DNA of 36,515 nt, taken from positions 1-36,515 of the forward strand of contig NZ_QGKS01000410.1 of NCBI RefSeq assembly GCF_003172935.1. Direction: 5' to 3'. Below, one piece after another: positions 24,408-32,067 of this stretch (position 1 is its first letter; the number at the start of each line of letters is the position of its first letter). A model generated the notes under the pieces. That model did not search any database and was not told the origin of the DNA. It saw nothing but the letters and a program-made list of their open reading frames with translations. Origin of the DNA: Micromonospora sicca. GTDB taxonomy: Bacteria > Actinomycetota > Actinomycetes > Mycobacteriales > Micromonosporaceae. The position numbers were made by a program, and so were the translations under genes.

Positions 24408-25729
24408 TGCTGAATCGGATCGACCTGCGCGGCGGGGTGCGTGACCCGCGCCGCCTGCTGCCCCGTGCCCAGCTCGACGTGTCGGTGGCCGTCGAGCGGA
24501 TCCGCCCGCTGGTCGAGGCGGTCGGGGAGCATGGTTACCCGGCGATCCGGGAGGCGAGCGAGCGGTTCGACGGCATCTCCCCGGAGCGCCTGCGGGTGCC
24601 CACCGAGGCGATCAAGGAGGCCGAGGGGACCCTCGACCCGCAGGTTCGCGCCGCGCTGCTGGAGTCGATCAGCCGGGCCCGCAAGGTCCACGCCGACCAG
24701 CGGCGCACCGACCACACCACCCAGGTGGTGCCCGGCGGCACGGTGACCGAGCGCTGGGTGCCGGTCGACCGGGTCGGCCTGTACGTCCCCGGCGGCCTGG
24801 CGATGTACCCGTCGACCGTGGTGATGAACGTGGTCCCCGCCCAGGTGGCCGGGGTCCGCTCCCTGGTCGTGGTCAGCCCGCCGCAGCGGGAGAACGGCGG
24901 CCTGCCGGACCAGCGCGTGCTGGCGGCCTGCGCGCTGCTCGGCGTCGACGAGGTGTACGCCGTCGGCGGCGCCCAGGCGGTGGCGATGCTGGCGTACGGC
25001 TCGACCGTCGACCCGGACGGCGCGGAGCGCTGCGAGCCGGTCGACATGATCACCGGTCCGGGCAACATCTGGGTGACCGCCGCCAAGCGGCTGCTGCGCG
25101 GCCTGGTGGGCATCGACGCCGAGGCCGGCCCGACGGAGATCGCCATCCTGGCCGACGACACCGCCGACCCGGCGCACGTCGCCGCCGACCTGATCAGCCA
25201 GGCCGAGCACGATCCGCTGGCCGCCAGCGTGCTGGTCACCCCGTCGGTCGCCCTCGCGGACGCGGTCGAGCGGGAGCTGGCCCGGCAGGTGCCGGCCACC
25301 AAGCACGTCGAGCGGGTCACCACGGCGCTGACCGGCGAGCAGAGCGGCGTCGTCCTGGTCGACGACCTCTCCGCCGGGCTGCGGGTGGTCGACGCGTACG
25401 CGGCCGAGCACCTGGAGATCCAGACCGAGGACGCCCGGGAGTGGGCGCTGCGGGTGCGCAACGCCGGGGCGATCTTCGTCGGCGCCTGGTCGCCGGTGTC
25501 GCTCGGCGACTACTGCGCCGGCTCCAACCACGTCCTGCCCACCGGCGGCTGCGCCCGGCACTCCTCCGGCCTGTCCGTGCAGTCCTTCCTGCGCGGCGTC
25601 CACCTCGTGGAGTACAGCCAGGACGCGCTGCGCGACGTCGCGCCGCACGTGGTCACGCTGGCGACCGTGGAGGACCTGCCGGCGCACGGCCAGGCGGTCA
25701 GTGTCCGCTTCGCGGAGGGCCCGTCGTGA
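24407..25729 (+). CDS. hisD: Histidinol dehydrogenase
   Basis: Last enzyme of histidine synthesis; oxidises L-histidinol to histidine with two NAD+ and a Zn2+. 440 residues, the usual length. Family stretches: GLYVPGG near residue 125, AVGGAQAVAMLAYG near 185, TGPGNIWVTAAKR near 216, EAGPTEIAILAD near 242, the catalytic Glu-His in AAEHLEIQ near 330, and SLGDYCAGSNHVLPT near 364. First gene of the operon; overlaps hisC by GTGA. Confidence 0.96.
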   Translation: MLNRIDLRGGVRDPRRLLPRAQLDVSVAVERIRPLVEAVGEHGYPAIREASERFDGISPERLRVPTEAIKEAEGTLDPQVRAALLESISRARKVHADQRRTDHTTQVVPGGTVTERWVPVDRVGLYVPGGLAMYPSTVVMNVVPAQVAGVRSLVVVSPPQRENGGLPDQRVLAACALLGVDEVYAVGGAQAVAMLAYGSTVDPDGAERCEPVDMITGPGNIWVTAAKRLLRGLVGIDAEAGPTEIAILADDTADPAHVAADLISQAEHDPLAASVLVTPSVALADAVERELARQVPATKHVERVTTALTGEQSGVVLVDDLSAGLRVVDAYAAEHLEIQTEDAREWALRVRNAGAIFVGAWSPVSLGDYCAGSNHVLPTGGCARHSSGLSVQSFLRGVHLVEYSQDALRDVAPHVVTLATVEDLPAHGQAVSVRFAEGPS

Positions 25730-26799
25730 CGACGCTGGACGATCTCCCGCTCCGCGACGACCTGCGCGGGCTCAAGCCGTACGGCGCGCCGCAGCTCGAC
25801 GTGCCGGTGCGGCTGAACACCAACGAGAACTCCTACCCGGTGCCCGAGCCGGTGGTGGAGGCGATCGGCAAGGCGCTCGCGGCCGAGCTGCGCGACCTCA
25901 ACCGCTACCCGGACCGGGACGCGGTGGCGCTCCGCGCCGACCTGGCCGAATACCTCGGCCACGGGCTCACCGTCGAGCAGGTCTGGGCGGCCAACGGGTC
26001 CAACGAGGTCCAGCAGCAGTTGCTCCAGGCGTTCGGCGGTCCGGGGCGGACGGCGCTCGGCTTCACCCCGGCGTACTCCATGCACCCGCTGCTGGCGCTC
26101 GGCACCGGCACCGGCTGGATCCCGGCGGCGCGCGGCGCCGACTTCGGGTTGACCGCCGCCGATGCGGTGGCCCAGGTCCGCGCGCACCGCCCCGACGTGG
26201 TCTTCCTCTGCTCGCCGAACAACCCGACCGGGACCGCATTGGACCCGGCGGTGGTCGCCGCGGTGCTCGACGAGGCGCCCGGCATGGTGGTGGTGGACGA
26301 GGCGTACGCCGAGTTCGCCCGGCCCGGCACGGTGAGCGCCCTGGCGGTGCTGCCCGGCCACCCGCGGCTGGTGGTCACCCGGACGATGAGCAAGGCGTTC
26401 GGCTTCGCCGGCGGCCGGCTGGGCTACCTGGCCGCCGACCCGGCCGTGGTGCAGGCGGTGCAGCTCGTCCGGCTGCCGTACCACCTCTCCGCGCTCACCC
26501 AGGCCGCGGCCCGCGGGGCCCTGGCCCACCGCGACGCCCTGCTGGGCACGGTCGCGGCGATCATGGAGCAGCGCGACCGGATCGTCGCCGAGCTGCGCGC
26601 CCGGGGTCACCGGGTCGCCGACAGCGACGCCAACTTCGTGCTCTTCTCCGTCGGCGGCGACCAGTCCGCCGCGTGGCGGACCCTGCTCGACGCCGGGGTG
26701 CTGGTCCGCGACGTCGGCCTGCCCGGCTGGCTGCGGGTCACCGCCGGCACCCCCGCCGAGACCGACGCCTTCCTGTCCGCAATGGAGCGGCTCCGGTGA
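25726..26799 (+). CDS. hisC: Histidinol-phosphate aminotransferase
   Basis: PLP enzyme converting imidazole-acetol phosphate to histidinol phosphate. 357 residues, fold-type I. LNTNENSYPVPEPV at the N-terminus, NNPTG near residue 166, the conserved VDEAYAEF segment near 190, and the PLP Lys in TMSKAFGFAGGRLGY near 224. GTG 25726 overlaps the hisD stop. The hisC stop in turn overlaps a GTG that begins the first micro-ORF of the spacer. Confidence 0.95.
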   Translation: MTTLDDLPLRDDLRGLKPYGAPQLDVPVRLNTNENSYPVPEPVVEAIGKALAAELRDLNRYPDRDAVALRADLAEYLGHGLTVEQVWAANGSNEVQQQLLQAFGGPGRTALGFTPAYSMHPLLALGTGTGWIPAARGADFGLTAADAVAQVRAHRPDVVFLCSPNNPTGTALDPAVVAAVLDEAPGMVVVDEAYAEFARPGTVSALAVLPGHPRLVVTRTMSKAFGFAGGRLGYLAADPAVVQAVQLVRLPYHLSALTQAAARGALAHRDALLGTVAAIMEQRDRIVAELRARGHRVADSDANFVLFSVGGDQSAAWRTLLDAGVLVRDVGLPGWLRVTAGTPAETDAFLSAMERLR

Positions 26800-26854
26800 G
26801 AGCGCGAGAGTGAGCTCGCCACCCCCGCAGCCGCGACCGAAAGGTAAGCAATGA
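26796..26854 (+). other. hisC-hisB spacer: two chained micro-ORFs and a short repeat-like segment
   Basis: GTG 26796 overlaps the hisC stop and gives 5 codons ending at 26813. That stop overlaps GTG 26810, which gives 14 codons ending at TGA 26852-26854, overlapping the hisB ATG (26851). The text resembles the TGAGCGCGAG...CGCGA-C-GAA-GG spacer family found further down the operon. It also contains GAAAGG, the likely hisB ribosome-binding site. Confidence 0.4.
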
Positions 26855-27462
26855 GTCGCACCGCCCGGATCGAACGGGTCACCAAGGAGACCAAGGTCCT
26901 CGTCGAGATCGACCTCGACGGCACCGGCAAGGCCGACATCGAGACCGGCGTCGGCTTCTACGACCACATGCTGAACCAGATCGCCCGGCACGGCGGCTTC
27001 GACCTGACCGTGCACACCGTCGGCGACCTGGAGATCGACGCCCACCACACGATGGAGGACACCGCGCTCGCCCTGGGCGCCGCGTTCGACCAGGCGCTGG
27101 GGGACAAGGCCGGCATCCGGCGGTACGGCTCGGCCACCGTCCCGATGGACGAGGTCCTGGTCCGGGCCGCCGTCGACCTCTCCGGCCGGCCGTACGTGCT
27201 GCACGACGAGCCGGTGCTCGCGCCGTACATCGGGCCGGTCTACCCGACGAGCATGACCCGGCACATCTGGGAGTCGTTCGGTCAGGCGGCCCGGATCACC
27301 CTGCACGTGGACGTGTTGCGGGCGGCCCGCCCCGGCGGCCACCCGGACGCCCACCACGTGGTCGAGGCCCAGTTCAAGGCGGTCTCCCGGGCGCTGCGCG
27401 AGGCCAGCGCGATCGACCCGCGCAGCGCCGGGGCGATCCCCAGCACCAAGGGCGCGCTGTGA
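26851..27462 (+). CDS. hisB: Imidazoleglycerol-phosphate dehydratase
   Basis: Mn2+-dependent dehydratase producing imidazole-acetol phosphate. 203 residues; monofunctional, without the phosphatase domain of enterobacterial HisB. Metal-binding repeats GFYDHMLNQIARH near 34-46 and DAHHTMED near 63-70, with the second set at GHPDAHHVVEAQFKA near 169-183. GAAAGG is 8 nt upstream of ATG 26851. Its stop shares bases with an ATG (TGATG) that opens a 19-codon micro-ORF. Confidence 0.95.
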   Translation: MSRTARIERVTKETKVLVEIDLDGTGKADIETGVGFYDHMLNQIARHGGFDLTVHTVGDLEIDAHHTMEDTALALGAAFDQALGDKAGIRRYGSATVPMDEVLVRAAVDLSGRPYVLHDEPVLAPYIGPVYPTSMTRHIWESFGQAARITLHVDVLRAARPGGHPDAHHVVEAQFKAVSRALREASAIDPRSAGAIPSTKGAL

Positions 27463-27521
27463 TGAGCGCGAGCAGCGCAGCGCGGCGGGGCCGCGCGGTC
27501 GCGAACGAAGGACGGCGCTGA
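27462..27521 (+). repeat. Spacer repeat with micro-ORF between hisB and the 53-codon gene
   Basis: Begins TGAGCGCGAGCAGCGC and contains GCGGTCGCGAACGAAGG, features shared with the copies after hisH. It is open as 19 codons from ATG 27462 (overlapping the hisB stop) to TGA 27519-27521, which overlaps the next ATG 27521. GAAGGA (27508-27513) serves as the next gene's ribosome-binding site. I infer a member of a dispersed actinobacterial repeat family. Confidence 0.5.
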
Positions 27522-27682
27522 TGGGGACCGTGCTCTTGATCCTGGCCGGCGTGCTGGTCGGCGGGACCTGGTCGTTGCACAAGCAGGGTGCCCCGCGGGC
27601 CGCGGTGGTGGTCACCGGAGTGCTGGCCGTGCTGGCCACCGTCGGCGGGCTGCTCTGGCTGCTGCCGGGGGAGGGGTCATGA
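27521..27682 (+). CDS. 53-residue two-helix membrane protein
   Basis: Small gene between hisB and hisH. 53 residues, two hydrophobic segments (about 3-16 and 24-48) joined by a short polar turn WSLHKQGAPRA. ATG 27521 has GAAGGA 7 nt upstream, and the stop overlaps the next micro-ORF ATG (ATGA). The composition matches genuine coding sequence, with strongly GC-biased third positions. Function unknown; its place suggests coexpression with histidine genes rather than a pathway step. Confidence 0.7.
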   Translation: MGTVLLILAGVLVGGTWSLHKQGAPRAAVVVTGVLAVLATVGGLLWLLPGEGS

Positions 27683-27764
27683 GCGAGCGCAGCGAGCGAA
27701 TCATCAGGCACAGCGCGCTGGTGCCTCATGACGGCACGGAGCGCAGCGGAGTGCCGTCATGAGC
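27676..27764 (+). repeat. 80-bp insertion-like element with 9-bp direct repeats, carrying a 13-bp hairpin over the hisH start
   Basis: GTCATGAGC occurs at 27676-27684 and again at 27756-27764, bounding 80 bp. Inside are an imperfect inverted repeat (about 27686-27730) and a perfect 13-bp inverted repeat (27725-27737 with 27751-27763; 13-nt loop). The right arm contains the hisH ATG, and GGAG (27748-27751) lies at the loop edge. A micro-ORF of 27 codons (27679-27762) runs from the previous stop to the hisH start, overlapping at both ends. Confidence 0.65.
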
Positions 27765-28382
27765 AGGCGGATCGTGGTGCTCGACTACGGCTCGGGCAAC
27801 CTGCGTTCGGCCGAGCGCGCCCTGGAGCGGGCCGGCGCGGACGTCACGGTGACCGACGACCTGGCCGCCGCCGCCGAGGCGGAGGGCCTGGTCGTGCCGG
27901 GGGTGGGCGCGTTCGCCGCGTGCATGGCGGGGATCGAGGCGCTCGGCGCCGGCCCGGTCATCGCCGAGCGGGTGGCGGCCGGCCGTCCGGTGCTCGGCAT
28001 CTGCGTGGGTATGCAGGTGCTCTTCGAGCACGGTGACGAGCACGGCGTGGTGACCAAGGGCCTCGGGCTGCTGCCCGGCGGGGTGACGAAGCTGCCCGCC
28101 GAGCGGCTGCCGCACATGGGCTGGAACACCGTGCGCGCGCCGGAGGGTTCGGTGCTCTTCGCCGGCCTGCCCGCCGACAGCCGGTTCTACTTCGTCCACT
28201 CGTACGGGGTGAGCGACGTGGCCGGGCTCGCCGCGGCGGGCGCGCGGGTCACCACCGCGCACCACGGCACCGACTTCGTGGCGGCCGTGGAACGGGGCCC
28301 GCTGTCGGCCGCCCAGTTCCACCCGGAGAAGTCGGCCGACACCGGCGCCGCGCTGCTGCGTAACTGGCTAGCCACACGGTGA
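27759..28382 (+). CDS. hisH: Imidazole glycerol phosphate synthase, glutaminase subunit
   Basis: Class I glutamine amidotransferase that supplies ammonia to HisF. 207 residues. Oxyanion strand PGVGAF near 47-52, nucleophile Cys82 in GICVGMQ, and His188/Glu190 in FHPEKS complete the triad. ATG 27759 lies in the right arm of a 13-bp hairpin with GGAG 7 nt upstream, so initiation may depend on ribosomes opening the structure. Its partner HisF is encoded 3.7 kb downstream, beyond an unrelated cassette. Confidence 0.95.
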   Translation: MSRRIVVLDYGSGNLRSAERALERAGADVTVTDDLAAAAEAEGLVVPGVGAFAACMAGIEALGAGPVIAERVAAGRPVLGICVGMQVLFEHGDEHGVVTKGLGLLPGGVTKLPAERLPHMGWNTVRAPEGSVLFAGLPADSRFYFVHSYGVSDVAGLAAAGARVTTAHHGTDFVAAVERGPLSAAQFHPEKSADTGAALLRNWLATR

Positions 28383-28501
28383 GCGCGAGGAGCGAGCCGC
28401 GTCCGCGAGCCCGGCGGTCGCGAATGGATGGTGGGCCGGTGAGCGCGAGGAGGGAGTCGATCTTGCGCGCCCCGCGGTCGGGAACGATGGTGGGCCGGTG
28501 A
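28379..28501 (+). repeat. Tandem 60/59-bp spacer repeat with a 40-codon micro-ORF
   Basis: Two consecutive units (28380-28439 and 28440-28498) both begin TGAGCGCGAGGAG and end ATGGTGGGCCGG. The junctions carry CGGTGAGC three times. GTG 28379 overlaps the hisH stop and opens 40 codons through both units to TGA 28499-28501, which overlaps the GTG 28498 start of the next gene. It looks like a duplication of the element seen after hisB. Confidence 0.65.
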
Positions 28502-28821
28502 GCAAGGAGCGGGCTCGCCGCCGGGCGGCGCGCCAGGCCGAACTGGCGGCCGAACAGGCCGTCCGGCGCCGCCGGGTGGCCCGCCGGGAGCGCCGCCGCG
28601 CCGTCGTCCGCCGGTTGACGCCTAAGCTGCGGCGGGGCCGCACCGGCCGGTTGGCCCGGCACACCCGGCGCGAGCGGGCCGCGATCGTGCTGCTCACCGG
28701 GGCGGCGCTGGTCGGGATCTGGTATTTCGTGGACGACCTGGCGCTGCGGCTGGCGTTGGTCGTGTTGTTGCTGCTGGTCCTGCCGGCGATCGTGGTGATC
28801 GCCCTGGACCGCCGTACCTGA
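28498..28821 (+). CDS. 107-residue basic membrane protein
   Basis: Very Arg-rich N-terminal half (about 1-60, many RR pairs), then two hydrophobic segments at about 62-78 and 82-101. Not recognised. It lies between hisH and priA, and small membrane proteins at this place are common in actinobacterial his operons (general impression, not checked). GTG 28498 overlaps the preceding micro-ORF stop. The stop forms TGATG with a 6-codon micro-ORF leading to priA. Confidence 0.7.
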   Translation: MSKERARRRAARQAELAAEQAVRRRRVARRERRRAVVRRLTPKLRRGRTGRLARHTRRERAAIVLLTGAALVGIWYFVDDLALRLALVVLLLLVLPAIVVIALDRRT

Positions 28822-28841
28822 TGCGAGGAGTAGAGCGTTGA
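28821..28841 (+). other. Six-codon micro-ORF bridging to priA
   Basis: ATG 28821 shares a base with the previous stop (TGATG). The frame ends at TGA 28839-28841, which overlaps the TTG start of priA (TTGA). GAGGAG (28825-28830), inside this micro-ORF, is the priA ribosome-binding site. Confidence 0.35.
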
Positions 28842-29566
28842 GCCTCATCCTGTTACCGGCCGTGGACGTCGCCGACGGCCAGGCCGTCCGGCTCGTGCAG
28901 GGCGCCGCCGGCAGCGAGACCACCTACGGCGATCCGCTGGAGGCCGCGCTGGCCTGGCAGGCCGACGGGGCGGAGTGGATCCACCTGGTCGACCTGGACG
29001 CCGCGTTCGGCCGGGGGACCAACGCGCACCTGCTGGCCGAGGTGGTCCGGCAGCTCGACGTGAACGTCGAGCTCTCCGGCGGGATCCGGGACGACGAGTC
29101 GCTGCACGCGGCGCTGGGCACCGGCGCGGCGCGGGTCAACATCGGCACCGCCGCGTTGGAGGATGCCCAGTGGTGCGACCGGGTCTGCGGCGAGTACGGC
29201 GACCGGGTGGCGATCGGGCTGGACGTGCGGGGTCGTACCCTCTCGGCGCGCGGCTGGACCCGCGACGGCGGTGACCTGTACGAGGTGCTGGAGCGGCTCG
29301 ACAAGGCCGGCGCCTCCCGCTACGTGGTGACCGACATCACCAAGGACGGCACCATGCGCGGGCCGAACCTGGACCTGCTCCGCGAGGTCTGCTCGCGTAC
29401 CGACGCCCCGGTGATCGCCTCCGGCGGCGTCTCCACCCTCGACGACCTGCGTGCCCTGGCCGGCCTGGAGTCGGTCGGGGTGGAGGGCGTGATCGCCGGC
29501 AAGGCGCTCTACTCGGGGGCGTTCACCGTCGGCGGGGCGCTGGAGACGTTGCGGGCGGCCGGGTGA
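28838..29566 (+). CDS. priA: Phosphoribosyl isomerase A (HisA, probably bifunctional HisA/TrpF)
   Basis: TIM-barrel isomerase acting on ProFAR in histidine synthesis. Actinobacterial PriA enzymes usually also isomerise PRA in tryptophan synthesis (established for the family). 242 residues: LLPAVDVADGQAVRLVQG at the N-terminus with Asp10, ELSGGIRDD near 78-86, VVTDITKDGT near 163-172 with Asp166, and ASGGVSTLDDL near 193. TTG 28838 is supported by GAGGAG 7 nt upstream. Codon 6 is TTA (28853-28855), one of only three in-frame TTA codons I noticed. The stop overlaps ridA (GTGA). Confidence 0.93.
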   Translation: MSLILLPAVDVADGQAVRLVQGAAGSETTYGDPLEAALAWQADGAEWIHLVDLDAAFGRGTNAHLLAEVVRQLDVNVELSGGIRDDESLHAALGTGAARVNIGTAALEDAQWCDRVCGEYGDRVAIGLDVRGRTLSARGWTRDGGDLYEVLERLDKAGASRYVVTDITKDGTMRGPNLDLLREVCSRTDAPVIASGGVSTLDDLRALAGLESVGVEGVIAGKALYSGAFTVGGALETLRAAG

Positions 29567-29976
29567 CCGCCGTCGCGGGGGACGGCGCGGCCGTCACCCG
29601 GCTGGGCTCCGGCGGACCGTGGGAGGCCGTCTTCGGCTACTCGCGGGTGGTCCGGGCCGGGAACCTGGCCTGGACGGCGGGCTGCACCTCGACGGTCGAC
29701 GGGCGGGTGGCCCACGTCGGGGACGCCGCGGCGCAGACCGCGCAGGCGTTGCGGATCGGCCTGGACGCGCTGGCCGAGGTGGGCGCCGAGCCGGCCGACG
29801 TGGTGCGGACCCGGATGTACGTGACCGACCGGAGCTACGCCGACGAGGTGGGCCGGGCGCACAACGCGATCTTCGGGGCGGTCCGCCCGGCGGCGACGAT
29901 GGTGGTGGTGGCCGGGCTGATCGACCCGGAGCACCTGGTGGAGGTCGAGTTGGAGGCCTGGCTCGGCGACCGGTGA
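29563..29976 (+). CDS. RidA/YjgF family enamine/imine deaminase-like protein
   Basis: 137 residues. RidA family proteins hydrolyse reactive enamine/imine intermediates from PLP enzymes. The key Arg is present in VRPAATMVVV (near residue 108), and the C-terminal VEVELEAWL carries the conserved Glu. The N-terminus GYSRVVRAGNLAWTAGCT matches the first strand pair. GTG 29563 overlaps the priA stop by four bases, so it belongs to the his transcription unit. Confidence 0.88.
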   Translation: MTAVAGDGAAVTRLGSGGPWEAVFGYSRVVRAGNLAWTAGCTSTVDGRVAHVGDAAAQTAQALRIGLDALAEVGAEPADVVRTRMYVTDRSYADEVGRAHNAIFGAVRPAATMVVVAGLIDPEHLVEVELEAWLGDR

Positions 29977-30032
29977 CCCCGGCCGCCCCATTCGGGACGG
30001 CCGGTGGGCGCGGTCACATCGCGACCAGACTG

Positions 30033-30062
30033 GTTGTGCACAACTTGATTGGGCACTACGGT
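30033..30062 (+). promoter_or_regulatory. ohrR promoter with a 12-bp palindromic operator
   Basis: TTGTGC (30034-30039), 17-nt spacer, TACGGT (30057-30062), then 7 nt to GTG 30070: a likely leaderless promoter. The perfect palindrome GTTGTGCACAAC (30033-30044) covers the -35 and is the probable OhrR operator, giving peroxide-released autorepression of ohrR-ohr. The spacer after ridA is otherwise featureless. Confidence 0.65.
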
Positions 30063-30069
30063 ATTCGAC

Positions 30070-30516
30070 GTGACCGATGATCTGGTGCTGCGCCGGCAGG
30101 TGTGCTTCGCCCTCTACGCGGCGTCGCGCGCCCTCACCGACGTCTACCGGCCCATCCTCGACGAGCATGGGCTGACCTACCCGCAGTACCTGGTGCTGCT
30201 GGTGCTCTGGGAGCGCGGCGACGAGGCCCCCACGGTCTCCGAACTCGGCGCCCAGCTCCGGCTCGACTCCGGCACCCTCTCCCCGCTGCTCAAGCGGCTG
30301 GAGGCGGCGGGCCTGCTGGTCCGCAGCCGCTCGGCGCGCGACGAGCGCCGGGTGGAGGTGCATCTCACCGACCGAGGCCGGGAGCTGCGGCAGCGGATGG
30401 AGGACGTGCCGATGCGGATCGCCTGCGCCACCGGGCTCACCGAGGCCGAGCTGGTCGGGCTGCGCGACACCCTCACCCGGGTCACCGAGACGATCCACCG
30501 ACAGAAGGAGCAGTGA
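30070..30516 (+). CDS. ohrR: OhrR, MarR-family organic hydroperoxide sensor-repressor
   Basis: 148 residues. Winged helix-turn-helix of MarR type with YPQYLVLLVLWE, LDSGTLSPLLKRLEAAGL and the wing RSARDERRVEVHLT. The reactive Cys is at residue 12 in RQVCFALYAASR, equivalent to Cys15 of B. subtilis OhrR; a second Cys at 119 suggests the 2-Cys mechanism of Xanthomonas OhrR. A TTG at 30049 would lengthen it by 7 residues but lies upstream of the -10 box, so GTG 30070 is preferred. Next to ohr. Confidence 0.9.
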   Translation: MTDDLVLRRQVCFALYAASRALTDVYRPILDEHGLTYPQYLVLLVLWERGDEAPTVSELGAQLRLDSGTLSPLLKRLEAAGLLVRSRSARDERRVEVHLTDRGRELRQRMEDVPMRIACATGLTEAELVGLRDTLTRVTETIHRQKEQ

Positions 30517-30517
30517 C

Positions 30518-30949
30518 ATGCAGGTGCTCTACACCGCCTCCGCCCGGGCCACCGGCGACGGCCGGGACGGCCACGTCCGCACCTCGGACGACACGTTCGA
30601 CCTGGACCTGGCGATCCCGAAGGAGATGGGTGGCGCCGGTGGCGCGACCAACCCCGAGCAGCTCTTCGCCGCCGGCTACGCGGCCTGCTTCCACTCGGCG
30701 CTGCGGCTGGTGGCCCGCCGGGCCAAGGCCGACGTCAGCGGCTCGGTCGTCGAGGCCGAGGTGGGCATCGGCCCGAACGGCAGCGGCGGCTTCGGCCTGA
30801 CCGTCGCCCTCGTGGTGGACCTGCCCGCCGTCGAGCGCGCCGCCGCCGAGCAGCTGGTCGAGGCCGCCCACCAGGTCTGCCCGTACTCGAACGCGACCCG
30901 TGGGAACATCGAGGTCGCCCTCACCGTCCGCGAGGCCGCGTCGGCCTGA
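30518..30949 (+). CDS. ohr: Organic hydroperoxide reductase Ohr
   Basis: Cys-based peroxidase that reduces organic and fatty-acid hydroperoxides, using lipoylated partners for recycling (family knowledge). 143 residues. Catalytic Cys57 in GYAACFHSAL and resolving Cys121 in HQVCPYSNATR; an N-terminal Arg (Arg21 in GHVRTSD) likely matches the catalytic Arg. Begins 1 nt after the ohrR stop with AAGGAG 8 nt upstream. Confidence 0.94.
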   Translation: MQVLYTASARATGDGRDGHVRTSDDTFDLDLAIPKEMGGAGGATNPEQLFAAGYAACFHSALRLVARRAKADVSGSVVEAEVGIGPNGSGGFGLTVALVVDLPAVERAAAEQLVEAAHQVCPYSNATRGNIEVALTVREAASA

Positions 30950-30994
30950 GTGCCGCCGACAACCCGGACCGTCGCGTACGAAAGGACGAACCCC

Positions 30995-31993
<999 letters not shown>

Positions 31994-32009
31994 CCCGGAA
32001 CTCGTTCCC

Positions 32010-32037
32010 GGCGGTCGGCCCGCTCGGGCCGGCCGCC
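32010..32037 (+). terminator. GC-rich hairpin after the oxidoreductase gene
   Basis: Arms of 13 nt (32010-32022 with 32025-32037) pair with one T-G wobble across a 2-nt loop, 17 nt after the stop; no T tract. It separates the ohr cassette from hisF. Confidence 0.5.
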
Positions 32038-32054
32038 GTGCCGTGCGGGTTGGA

Positions 32055-32067
32055 TAGGCTCGCGACA
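32055..32067 (+). promoter_or_regulatory. Putative leaderless promoter of hisF
   Basis: TAGGCT (32055-32060) lies 6 nt before ATG 32067. No Shine-Dalgarno and no clear -35. It gives hisF its own start of transcription, apart from the main his operon. Confidence 0.55.

Noticed and set aside
30049..30069. TTG start for ohrR
   Set aside because: It lies upstream of the -10 box and no ribosome-binding site precedes it.
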